A stretch of 64,000 nucleotides of DNA. Source: Hydractinia symbiolongicarpus. Taxonomy: Eukaryota; Cnidaria; Hydrozoa; Anthoathecata; Hydractiniidae. Below are positions 9,861-22,243 of the stretch, piece after piece (within the stretch, counting starts at the first letter, position 1; each line of letters opens with the position of its first letter). The position numbers and the translations under genes are program-made. The notes beneath the pieces are model-generated. The model was not told the origin of the DNA. It was given only the letters and a program-made list of their open reading frames with translations, and made no database searches. The stretch spans positions 16,326,001-16,390,000 of the forward strand of contig NC_079880.1 in NCBI RefSeq assembly GCF_029227915.1, written 5' to 3'.

Positions 9861-12800
9861 TCTCATTACACGAGAGCGTCCTAAGTTGTTATTCCTGGTT
9901 CCATGGCTTCAGAACGCCGTAAACCACATGCACACGCCATGAAAAGGCTATAAAACGGCCTTTTGACGCCTATTAAATGCCTTACACGTAAATCACGGGG
10001 TTCCACGCGTCCAACCTTGTTACCATTGGTCTAGATCTTCCACTCTCAATACACTACGCCGTCCTAAGTTGTTTTACCTGGTTCCATGGCTTTACAACGC
10101 CGTAAACCACATGCACACGCCATGAAAAGGCTATAATACGGCCTTTTGACGCCTATTAAATACCTTACACTTAAATTACGAGGTTCCACGCGTCCAAGCT
10201 TGCTCTCATTGGTCTATTCCTTCCATTCTCTATGGACTAGAACGTCCTAAGTTGTTTTCCCTGGTTCCATGGCTTTAGAACGCCGTAAACCACATACACA
10301 CGCCATAAAAAGGCTTTAATGCGTCCTTTTGCGGCCTATTAAAGGCCTTACACGTAAATCACGTGGTTCCACGCGTCCAAGCTTGTTATTATTGGTCTAG
10401 TTCTTCCACTCTCAATACACTACGCCGTCCTAAGTTGTTTTCCCTGGTTCCATGGCTTTACAACGCCGTAATCCACATGCACACGCCATGAAAAGGCTAT
10501 AATACGGTCTTTTGCGGCCTATTAAAGGCCTTACACGTAAATTACGTCGTTCCACGCGTCCATGACGGTTACGATTGGTCTAGTCCTTCCATTCTCAATG
10601 GACTAGAACGTCCTAAGTCGTTTTCCCCAGCGCCAAGGCTGTACAACGCCGTCAACTACGTGCACATGCGTCTGAAGGCTGCAATACGGCCATTTGCCGC
10701 CTATTAAAGGCCTTACACGTAAGTCAGGTGGGTCCGCGTGCCTGCGCAGGTTAGCATTGATTTAGTCCTTCCACTGTCAATGGACTAGAACGTCCTTGTT
10801 ATTACTGGTTCCATGGCTTTAGAAAGCCTTAATCCACATGCACACGCCATGAAAAGGCTATAATACGGCCTTTTGACGCCTAATAAAGGTAAATCACGTG
10901 GTTCCACGCGTCCAAGCTTGTTACCATTGGTCTAGTTCTTCCACTCTCAATACACTACGCCGTCCTAAGTTGTTTTCCCTGGTTCCATGGCTTTACAACG
11001 CCGTAATCCACATGCACACGCCATGAAAAGACTATAATACGGCCTCTGGACGCCCATTAAATGCCTTACACGTAATCGTGTGGTTTTGCATGCCTGCGCA
11101 GGTTACCATTGGTCTAGTCCTTCCACTCTCAATACACTACGCCGTCCTAAGTTGTTTTCCCTGGTTCCATGGCTTTACAACACGTAAACCACATGCACAC
11201 GCCATGAAAAGGCTATAATACGGCCTTTTGACGCCTATTAAATACCTTACACGTAATCGTGTGGTTTCGCGTGCCTGCGCAGTTTACCATTGGTCTAGTC
11301 CTTCCACTCTCAATACACTAGAACGTCCTAAGTTGTTTTCTCTGGTTCCATGTGTTTAGAACGCCGTAAACCACATGCACACGCAATTGAAAGGCCATAA
11401 TTCGGCCATTTGCCGCCTATTAAAGGCCTTACACGTAAATCACGTTGGTCTGCGTGTCTGCGCAGGTTACCATTGGTCTAGTTCTTCCACTCTCAATGCA
11501 CTAGGACGTCCTAAGTTGTTTTCCCTGGCTCCATGTCTTTACAACGCCGTAAAACACATGCAAAGGACTCTAAAGGCTGTAATACGGTCTTTTGCGGCCT
11601 ATTAAAGGCCTTACACGTGAATTACGTCGTTCCACGCGTCCATGACGGTTACGATTGGTGTAGTCCTTCCATTCTCAATGGACTAGAACGTCCTAAGTCG
11701 TTTTCCCCAGCGCCAAGGCTGTACAACGCCGTCAACTACGTGCACATGCGTCTGAAGGCTGCAATACGGCCTTTTGCCGCCTATTAAAGGCCTTACACGT
11801 AAGTCAGGTGGGTCCGCGTGCCTGCGCAGGTTACCATTGATCTAGTCCTTCCACTGTCAATGGACTAGAACGTCCTAAGTTGTTATTCCTGGTTCCATGG
11901 CTTTAGAAAGCGTTAATCCACATGCACACGACATGAAATGGCTATAATACGGCCTTTTGACGCCAAATAAAGGTCTTACACTTAAATTACGTGGTTCCAC
12001 GCGTCCAAGCTTGCTCTCATTGGTCTATTCCTTCCATTCTCAATGGACTAGAACGTCCTAAGTTGTTTTCCCTGGTTCCATGGCTTTAGAACGCCGTAAA
12101 CCACATGCACACGCCATAAAAAGGCTTTAATGCGTCCTTTTGCGGCCTATTAAAGGCCTTACACGTAAATCACGTGGTTTCACGCGTCAAAACTTGTTAC
12201 CATTGGCCTAGTCCTTCCACTCTCAATACACTACGACGTCCTAAGTTGTTTTTCCTGTCTCCATGACTTGGGAACGGCGTAAACTACATGCAAAGGACTC
12301 TAAACGGTGTAATACGGCCTTTTGCGGCCTATTAAAGGCCTTACACGTAAATTACGTCGTTCCACGCGTCCATGACGGTTACGATTGGTCTAGTCCTTCC
12401 ATTCTCAATGGACTAGAACGTCCTAAGTTGTTTTCCCCAGCGCCAAGGCTGTACAACGCCGTCAACTACGTGCACATGCGTCTGAAGGCTGCAATACGGC
12501 CTTTTGCCGCCTTTTAAAGGCCTTACACGTAAATCACGTGGTTCCACACGTCCAAGCTTGTTACCATTGGTCTTGTTCTTCCACTCTCAATACACTACGC
12601 CGTCCTAAGTTGTTTTCCCTGGTTCCATGGCTTTAGAACGCCGTAAACCACATGGACACGCCATGAAAAGGCTATAATACGGCCTTTTGACGCCTATTAA
12701 ATGCCTTACACGTAATCGTGTGGTTCCACGCGTCCAAGCTTGCTCTCATTGGTCTATTCCTTCCATTCTCAATGGACTAGAACGTCCTAAGTTGTTTTCC

Positions 12801-14771
12801 CTGGTTCCATGGCTTTAGAACGCCGTAAACCACATGCACACGCCATAAAAAGGCTTTAATGCGTCCTTTTGCGGCCTATTAAAGGCCTTACACGTAAATC
12901 ACGTGGTTCCACGCGTCAAAACTTGTTACCATTGGCCTAGTCCTTCCACTCTCAATACACTACGACGTCCTAAGTTGTTTTTCCTGTCTCCATGACTTGG
13001 GAACGGCGTAAACTACATGCAAAGGACTCTAAACGCTGTAATACGGCCTTTTGCGGCCTATTAAAGGCCTTACACGTAAATTACGTCGTTCCACGCGTCC
13101 ATGACGGTTACGATTGGTCTAGTCCTTCCATTCTCAATGGACTAGAACGTCCTAAGTTGTTTTCCCCAGCGCCAAGGCTGTACAACGCCGTCAACTACGT
13201 GCACATGCGTCTGAAGGCTGCAATACGGCCTTTTGCCGCCTTTTAAAGGCCTTACACGTAAATCACGTGGTTCCACGCGTCCAAGCTTGTTACCATTGGT
13301 CTAGTTCTTCCACTCTCAATACACTACGCCGTCCTAAGTTGTTTTCCCTGGTTCCATGGCTTTACAACGCCGTAAACCACATGCACACGCCATGAAAAGG
13401 CTATAATACGGACTATTGATGCCTATTAAATGCCTTACACGTAATCGTGTGGTTTCGCGTGCCTGCGCAATTTACCATTGGTCTAGTCCTTCCACTCTCA
13501 ATACACTACGACGTCCTAAGTTATTTTCCCTGGCTCCATGGCTTTACAACGCCGTCGATTACATGCACACACGTCTATAACCAGCAATATGGCATTTTGC
13601 CGCCTAATAAAAGCCTTACACGTAAGTTAGACGGTTCCACGCGTCCATACCGGTTACCATTGGTCTAGTCCTTCCATTCCCAATAGACTAAAACGTCTTA
13701 AGTTATTTTCCCCAGCGACAAGGCTGTACAACGCCGTCAACTACGTGCACATGCGTCTAAAAGCTGCAATAAGGCCTTTTGCCGTCCATTAAATGCCTTA
13801 CATGTAATCGTGTGGTTTCGCGTGCCTGCGCAGGTTACCATTCGTCTAGTCCTTCCACTCTCAATACACTAGAACGTCCTAAGTTGTTATTCCTGATTCC
13901 ATGGCTTTAGAACGCCGTAATCCACATGCACACGCCATGAAAAGGCTATAATACGGCCTTTTGACGCCTATTAAATGCCTTACATGTAAATCACGGGGTT
14001 CCACGCGTCCAAGCTTGTTACCATTTGTCTAGTTCTTCCACTCTCAATACACTACGCCGTCCTAAGTTGTTTTCCCTGGTTCCATGGCTTTACAACGCCG
14101 TAAACCACATGCACACGCCATGAAAAGGCTATAATACGGTCTTTTGACGCCTATTAAATGCCTTACACGTAATCGTGTGGTTTCGCGTGCCTGCGCAGGT
14201 TACCATTGGTCTAGTCCTTCCACTCTCAATACACTAGAACGTCCTAAGTTGTTATTCCTGGTTCCATGGCTTTAGAAAGCCGTAATCCACATGCACACGC
14301 TATAAAAAGGCTATAATACGGCCTTTTGACGCCTATTAAATGCCTTACACGTAAATCACGGGGTTCCACGCGTCCAAGCTTGTTACCATTGGTCTAGTTC
14401 TTCCACTCTCAATACACTACGCCGTCCTAAGTTGTTTTCCCTGGTTCCATGGCTTTACAACGCCGTAAACCACATGCACACGCCATGAAAAGGCTATAAT
14501 ACGGTCTTTTGACGCCTATTAAATGCCTTACACGTAATCGTGTGGTTTCGCGTGCCTGCGCAGGTTACCATTGGTCTAGTCCTTCCACTCTCAATACACT
14601 AGAACGTCCTAAGTTGTTATTCCTTGTTCCATGGCTTTAGAAAGCCGTAATCCACATGCACACGCCATGAAAAGGCTATAATACGGCCTTTTGACGCCTA
14701 ATAAAGGCCTTACAGGTAAATCACGTGATTCCACCCGTCCAAGCTTGTTACCATTGGTCTAGTTCTTCCAC
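9861..14771 (+). repeat. Long higher-order repeat, copy 3 (4911 bp)
   Basis: About 27 monomers, the longest copy. It carries an extra variant segment at about 10150-11178 that is absent from copies 2, 4 and 5 but returns at about 23262-24290 (offset 13112). The rest follows copy 2; for example the 'gacttgggaacggcg' and following C-D units of copy 2 reappear here at an offset of 4911 (8081 to 12992). Near 11545 two units are joined, placing the 'gcaaaggactc' half after a 'gtctttacaacgcc' half. Confidence 0.8.
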
Positions 14772-17700
14772 TCTCATTACACGAGAGCGTCCTAAGTTGT
14801 TATTCCTGGTTCCATGGCTTCAGAACGCCGTAAACCACATGCACACGCCATGAAAAGGCTATAAAACGGCCTTTTGACGCCTATTAAATGCCTTACACGT
14901 AAATCACGGGGTTCCACGCGTCCAACCTTGTTACCATTGGTCTAGTTCTTCCACTCTCAATACACTACGCCGTCCTAAGTTGTTTTCCCTGGTTCCATGG
15001 CTTTACAACGCCGTAAACCACATGCACACGCCATGAAAAGGCTATAATACGGCCTTTTGACGCCTATTAAATATCTTACACGTCATCGTGTGGTTTCGCG
15101 TGCCTGCGCAGTTTACCATTGGTCTAGTCCTTCCACTCTCAATACACTAGAACGTCCTAAGTTGTTTTCTCTGGTTCCATGTGTTTAGAACGCCGTAAAC
15201 CACATGCACACGCCATGAAAAGGCTATAAAACGGCCTTTTGACGCCCATTAAATGCCTTACACGTAATCGTGTGGTTTTGCATGCCTGCGCAGGTTACCA
15301 TTGGTCTAGTCCTTCCACTCTCAATACACTACGCCGTCCTAAGTTGTTTTCCCTGGTTCCATGGCTTTACAACGCGTAAACCACATGCACACGCCATGAA
15401 AAGGCTATAATACGGCCTTTTGACGCCTATTAAATACCTTACACGTAATCGTGTGGTTTCGCGTGCCTGCGCAGTTTACCATTGGTCTAGTTCTTCCACT
15501 CTCAATGCACTAGGACGTCCTAAGTTGTTTTCCCTGGCTCCATGTCTTTACAACGCCGTAAAACACATGCACACGCCATAAAAAGGCTTTAATGCTTCCT
15601 TTTGCGGCCTATTAAAGGCCTTACACGTAAATCACGTGGTTCCACGCGTCCAAATTTGTTACCATTGGCCTAGTCCTTCCTCTCTCAATACACTACGACG
15701 TCCTAAGTTGTTCTTCCTGTCTCCATGCCTTGGGAACGCCGTAAACTACATGCAAAGGACTCTAAAGGCTGTAATACGGTCTTTTGCGGCCTATTAAAGG
15801 CCTTACACGTAAATTACGTCGTTCCACGCGTCCATGACGGTTACGATTGGTGTAGTCCTTCCATTCTCAATGGACTAGAACGTCCTAAGTCGTTTTCCCC
15901 AGCGCCAAGGCTGTACAACGCCGTCAACTACGTGCACATGCGTCTGAAGGCTGCAATACGGCCTTTTGCCGCCTATTAAAGGCCTTACACGTAAGTCAGG
16001 TGGGTCCGCGTGCCTGCGCAGGTTACCATTGATCTAGTCCTTCCACTGTCAATGGACTAGAACGTCCTAAGTTGTTATTCCTGGTTCCATGGCTTTAGAA
16101 AGCGTTAATCCACATGCACACGACATGAAATGGCTATAATACGGCCTTTTGACGCCAAATAAAGGTCTTACACTTAAATTACGTGGTTCCACGCGTCCAA
16201 GCTTGCTCTCATTGGTCTATTCCTTCCATTCTCAATGGACTAGAACGTCCTAAGTTGTTTTCCCTGGTTCCATGGCTTTAGAACGCCGTAAACCACATGC
16301 ACACGCCATAAAAAGGCTTTAATGCGTCCTTTTGCGGCCTATTAAAGGCCTTACACGTAAATCACGTGGTTTCACGCGTCAAAACTTGTTACCATTGGCC
16401 TAGTCCTTCCACTCTCAATACACTACGACGTCCTAAGTTGTTTTTCCTGTCTCCATGACTTGGGAACGGCGTAAACTACATGCAAAGGACTCTAAACGCT
16501 GTAATACGGCCTTTTGCGGCCTATTAAAGGCCTTACACGTAAATTACGTCGTTCCACGCGTCCATGACGGTTACGATTGGTCTAGTCCTTCCATACTCAA
16601 TGGACTAGAACGTCCTAAGTTGTTTTTCCCAGCGCCAAGGCTGTACAACGCCGTCAACTACGTGCACATGCGTCTGAAGGCTGCAATACGGCCTTTTGCC
16701 GCCTTTTAAAGCCCTTACACGTAAATCACGTGGTTCCACACGTCCAAGCTTGTTACCATTGGGCTTGTTCTTCCACTCTCAATACACTACGCCGTCCTAA
16801 GTTGTTTTCCCTGGTTCCATGGCTTTAGAACGGCGTAAACCACATGGACACGCCATGAAAAGGCTATAATACGGCCTTTTGACGCCTATTAAATGCCTTA
16901 CACGTAATTGTGTGGTTCCACGCGTCCAAGCTTGCTCTCATTGGTCTATTCCTTCCATTCTCAATGGACTAGAACGTCCTAAGTTGTTTTCCCTGGTTCC
17001 ATGGCTTTAGAACGCCGTAAACCACATGCACACGCCATAAAAAGGCTTTAATGCGTCCTTTTGCGGCCTATTAAAGGCCTTACACGTAAATCACGTGGTT
17101 CCACGCGTCAAAACTTGTTACCATTGGCCTAGTCCTTCCACTCTCAATACACTACGACGTCCTAAGTTGTTTTTCCTGTCTCCATGACTTGGGAACGGCG
17201 TAAACTACATGCAAAGGACTCTAAACGCTGTAATACGGCCTTTTGCGGCCTATTAAATGCCTTACACGTAATCGTGTGGTTTCGCGTGCCTGCGCAATTT
17301 ACCATTGGTCTAGTCCTTTCACTCTCAATACACTACGACGTCCTAAGTTATTTTCCCTGGCTCCATGGCTTTACAACGCCGTCAATTACATGCACACACG
17401 TCTATAACCAGCAATATGGCATTTTGCCGCCTAATAAAAGCCTTACACGTAAGTTAGACGGTTCCACGCGTCCATACCGGTTACCATTGGTCTAGTCCTT
17501 CCATTCCCAATAGACTAAAACGTCTTAAGTTATTTTCCCCAGCGACAAGGCTGTACAACGCCGTCAACTACGTGCACATGCGTCTAAAAGCTGCAATAAG
17601 GCCTTTTGCCGTCCATTAAATGCCTTACATGTAATCGTGTGGTTTCGCGTGCCTGCGCAGGTTACCATTGGTCTAGTCCTTCCACTCTCAATACACTAGA

Positions 17701-18598
17701 ACGTCCTAAGTTGTTATTCCTGATTCCATGGCTTTAGAACGCCGTAATCCACATGCACACGCCATGAAAAGGCTATAATACGGCCTTTTGACGCCTATTA
17801 AATGCCTTACATGTAAATCACGGGGTTCCACGCGTCCAAGCTTGTTACCATTTGTCTAGTTCTTCCACTCTCAATACACTACGCCGTCCTAAGTTGTTTT
17901 CCCTGGTTCCATGGCTTTACAACGCCGTAAACCACATGCACACGCCATGAAAAGGCTATAATACGGTCTTTTGACGCCTATTAAATGCCTTACACGTAAT
18001 CGTGTGGTTTCGCGTGCCTGCGCAGGTTACCATTGGTCTAGTCCTTCCACTCTCAATACACTAGAACGTCCTAAGTTGTTATTCCTGGTTCCATGGCTTT
18101 AGAAAGCCGTAATCCACATGCACACGCTATAAAAAGGCTATAATACGGCCTTTTGACGCCTATTAAATGCCTTACACGTAAATCACGGGGTTCCACGCGT
18201 CCAAGCTTGTTACCATTGGTCTAGTTCTTCCACTCTCAATACACTACGCCGTCCTAAGTTGTTTTCCCTGGTTCCATGGCTTTACAACGCCGTAAACCAC
18301 ATGCACACGCCATGAAAAGGCTATAATACGGTCTTTTGACGCCTATTAAATGCCTTACACGTAATCGTGTGGTTTCGCGTGCCTGCGCAGGTTACCATTG
18401 GTCTAGTCCTTCCACTCTCAATACACTAGAACGTCCTAAGTTGTTATTCCTTGTTCCATGGCTTTAGAAAGCCGTAATCCACATGCACACGCCATGAAAA
18501 GGCTATAATACGGCCTTTTGACGCCTAATAAAGGCCTTACAGGTAAATCACGTGATTCCACCCGTCCAAGCTTGTTACCATTGGTCTAGTTCTTCCAC
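14772..18598 (+). repeat. Long higher-order repeat, copy 4 (3827 bp)
   Basis: About 21 monomers. It lacks one monomer near 15480 relative to copy 5 (the 'gcaattgaaaggcc' half). Relative to copy 3 it lacks two monomers (365 bp) inside 17230-17290, where a 'gcggcctatta' half is joined in register to an 'aatgccttacacgtaatcg' half. From about 15.5 to 21.6 kb it matches copy 5 at a constant offset of 4010 bp with only scattered single-base differences. Confidence 0.82.
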
Positions 18599-21500
18599 TC
18601 TCATTACACGAGAGCGTCCTAAGTTGTTATTCCTGGTTCCATGGCTTCAGAACGCCGTAAACCACATGCACACGCCATGAAAAGGCTATAAAACGGCCTT
18701 TTGACGCCTAATAAATGCCTTACACGTAAATCACGGGGTTCCACGCGTCCAACCTTGTTACCATTGGTCTAGTTCTTCCACTCTCAATACACTACGCCGT
18801 CCTAAGTTGTTTTCCCTGGTTCCATGGCTTTACAACGCCGTAAACCACATGCACACGCCATGAAAAGGCTATAATACGGCCTTTTGACGCCTATTAAATA
18901 TCTTACACGTCATCGTGTGGTTTCGCGTGCCTGCGCAGTTTACCATTGGTCTAGTCCTTCCACTCTCAATACACTAGAACGTCCTAAGTTGTTTTCTCTG
19001 GTTCCATGTGTTTAGAACGCCGTAAACCACATGCACACGCCATGAAAAGGCTATAAAACGGCCTTTTGACGCCCATTAAATGCCTTACACGTAATCGTGT
19101 GGTTTTGCATGCCTGCGCAGGTTACCATTGGTCTAGTCCTTCCACTCTCAATACACTACGCCGTCCTAAGTTGTTTTCCCTGGTTCCATGGCTTTACAAC
19201 GCGTAAACCACATGCACACGCCATGAAAAGGCTATAATACGGCCTTTTGACGCCTATTAAATACCTTACACGTAATCGTGTGGTTTCGCGTGCCTGCGCA
19301 GTTTACCATTGGTCTAGTCCTTCCACTCTCAATACACTAGAACGTCCTAAGTTGTTTTCTCTGGTTCCATGTGTTTAGAACGCCGTAAACCACATGCACA
19401 CGCAATTGAAAGGCCATAATTCGGCCATTTGCCGCCTATTAAAGGCCTTACACGTAAATCACGTTGGTCTGCGTGTCTGCGCAGGTTACCATTGGTCTAG
19501 TTCTTCCACTCTCAATGCACTAGGACGTCCTAAGTTGTTTTCCCTGGCTCCATGTCTTTACAACGCCGTAAAACACATGCACACGCCATAAAAAGGCTTT
19601 AATGCTTCCTTTTGCGGCCTATTAAAGGCCTTACACGTAAATCACGTGGTTCCACGCGTCCAAACTTGTTACCATTGGCCTAGTCCTTCCTCTCTCAATA
19701 CACTACGACGTCCTAAGTTGTTCTTCCTGTCTCCATGCCTTGGGAACGCCGTAAACTACATGCAAAGGACTCTAAAGGCTGTAATACGGTCTTTTGCGGC
19801 CTATTAAAGGCCTTACACGTAAATTACGTCGTTCCACGCGTCCATGACGGTTACGATTGGTGTAGTCCTTCCATTCTCAATGGACTAGAACGTCCTAAGT
19901 CGTTTTCCCCAGCGCCAAGGCTGTACAACGCCGTCAACTACGTGCACATGCGTCTGAAGGCTGCAATACGGCCTTTTGCCGCCTATTAAAGGCCTTACAC
20001 GTAAGTCAGGTGGGTCCGCGTGCCTGCGCAGGTTACCATTGATCTAGTCCTTCCACTGTCAATGGACTAGAACGTCCTAAGTTGTTATTCCTGGTTCCAT
20101 GGCTTTAGAAAGCGTTAATCCACATGCACACGACATGAAATGGCTATAATACGGCCTTTTGACGCCAAATAAAGGTCTTACACTTAAATTACGTGGTTCC
20201 ACGCGTCCAAGCTTGCTCTCATTGGTCTATTCCTTCCATTCTCAATGGACTAGAACGTCCTAAGTTGTTTTCCCTGGTTCCATGGCTTTAGAACGCCGTA
20301 AACCACATGCACACGCCATAAAAAGGCTTTAATGCGTCCTTTTGCGGCCTATTAAAGGCCTTACACGTAAATCACGTGGTTTCACGCGTCAAAACTTGTT
20401 ACCATTGGCCTAGTCCTTCCACTCTCAATACACTACGACGTCCTAAGTTGTTTTTCCTGTCTCCATGACTTGGGAACGGCGTAAACTACATGCAAAGGAC
20501 TCTAAACGCTGTAATACGGCCTTTTGCGGCCTATTAAAGGCCTTACACGTAAATTACGTCGTTCCACGCGTCCATGACGGTTACGATTGGTCTAGTCCTT
20601 CCATTCTCAATGGACTAGAACGTCCTAAGTTGTTTTTCCCAGCGCCAAGGCTGTACAACGCCGTCAACTACGTGCACATGCGTCTGAAGGCTGCAATACG
20701 GCCTTTTGCCGCCTTTTAAAGGCCTTACACGTAAATCACGTGGTTCCACACGTCCAAGCTTGTTACCATTGGGCTTGTTCTTCCACTCTCAATACACTAC
20801 GCCGTCCTAAGTTGTTTTCCCTGGTTCCATGGCTTTAGAACGGCGTAAACCACATGGACACGCCATGAAAAGGCTATAATACGGCCTTTTGACGCCTATT
20901 AAATGCCTTACACGTAATCGTGTGGTTCCACGCGTCCAAGCTTGCTCTCATTGGTCTATTCCTTCCATTCTCAATGGACTAGAACGTCCTAAGTTGTTTT
21001 CCCTGGTTCCATGGCTTTAGAACGCCGTAAACCACATGCACACGCCATAAAAAGGCTTTAATGCGTCCTTTTGCGGCCTATTAAAGGCCTTACACGTAAA
21101 TCACGTGGTTCCACGCGTCAAAACTTGTTACCATTGGCCTAGTCCTTCCACTCTCAATACACTACGACGTCCTAAGTTGTTTTTCCTGTCTCCATGACTT
21201 GGGAACGGCGTAAACTACATGCAAAGGACTCTAAACGCTGTAATACGGCCTTTTGCGGCCTATTAAATGCCTTACACGTAATCGTGTGGTTTCGCGTGCC
21301 TGCGCAATTTACCATTGGTCTAGTCCTTTCACTCTCAATACACTACGACGTCCTAAGTTATTTTCCCTGGCTCCATGGCTTTACAACGCCGTCAATTACA
21401 TGCACACACGTCTATAACCAGCAATATGGCATTTTGCCGCCTAATAAAAGCCTTACACGTAAGTTAGACGGTTCCACGCGTCCATACCGGTTACCATTGG

Positions 21501-22243
21501 TCTAGTCCTTCCATTCCCAATAGACTAAAACGTCTTAAGTTATTTTCCCCAGCGACAAGGCTGTACAACGCCGTCAACTACGTGCACATGCGTCTAAAAG
21601 CTGCAATACGGTCTTTTGACGCCTATTAAATGCCTTACACGTAATCGTGTGGTTTCGCGTGCCTGCGCAGGTTACCATTGGTCTAGTCCTTCCACTCTCA
21701 ATACACTAGAACGTCCTAAGTTGTTATTCCTGGTTCCATGGCTTTAGAAAGCCGTAATCCACATGCACACGCTATAAAAAGGCTATAATACGGCCTTTTG
21801 ACGCCTATTAAATGCCTTACACGTAAATCACGGGGTTCCACGCGTCCAAGCTTGTTACCATTGGTCTAGTTCTTCCACTCTCAATACACTACGCCGTCCT
21901 AAGTTGTTTTCCCTGGTTCCATGGCTTTACAACGCCGTAAACCACATGCACACGCAATGAAAAGGCTATAATACGGTCTTTTGACGCCCATTAAATGCCT
22001 TACACGTAATCGTGTGGTTCCGCGTGCCTGCGCAGGTTACCATTGGTCTAGTCCTTCCACTCTCAATACACTAGAACGTCCTAAGTTGTTATTCCTTGTT
22101 CCATGGCTTTAGAAAGCCGTAATCCAAATGCACACGCCATGAAAAGGCTATAATACGGCCTTTTGACGCCTAATAAAGGCCTTACAGGTAAATCACGTGA
22201 TTCCACCCGTCCAAGCTTGTTACCATTGGTCTAGTTCTTCCAC
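18599..22243 (+). repeat. Long higher-order repeat, copy 5 (3645 bp)
   Basis: About 20 monomers. It matches copy 4 at an offset of 4010 bp up to about 21600, where two monomers are missing: a type D unit is joined in register to a type B tail ('ctgcaatacggtc', 21601-21613). Beyond that point the offset to copy 4 drops to 3645, a loss of 365 bp, or one A-B dimer length. It retains the same two-monomer loss seen in copy 4 near 17.2 kb (here near 21.25 kb), so that loss predates the 4010 bp duplication. Confidence 0.82.
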
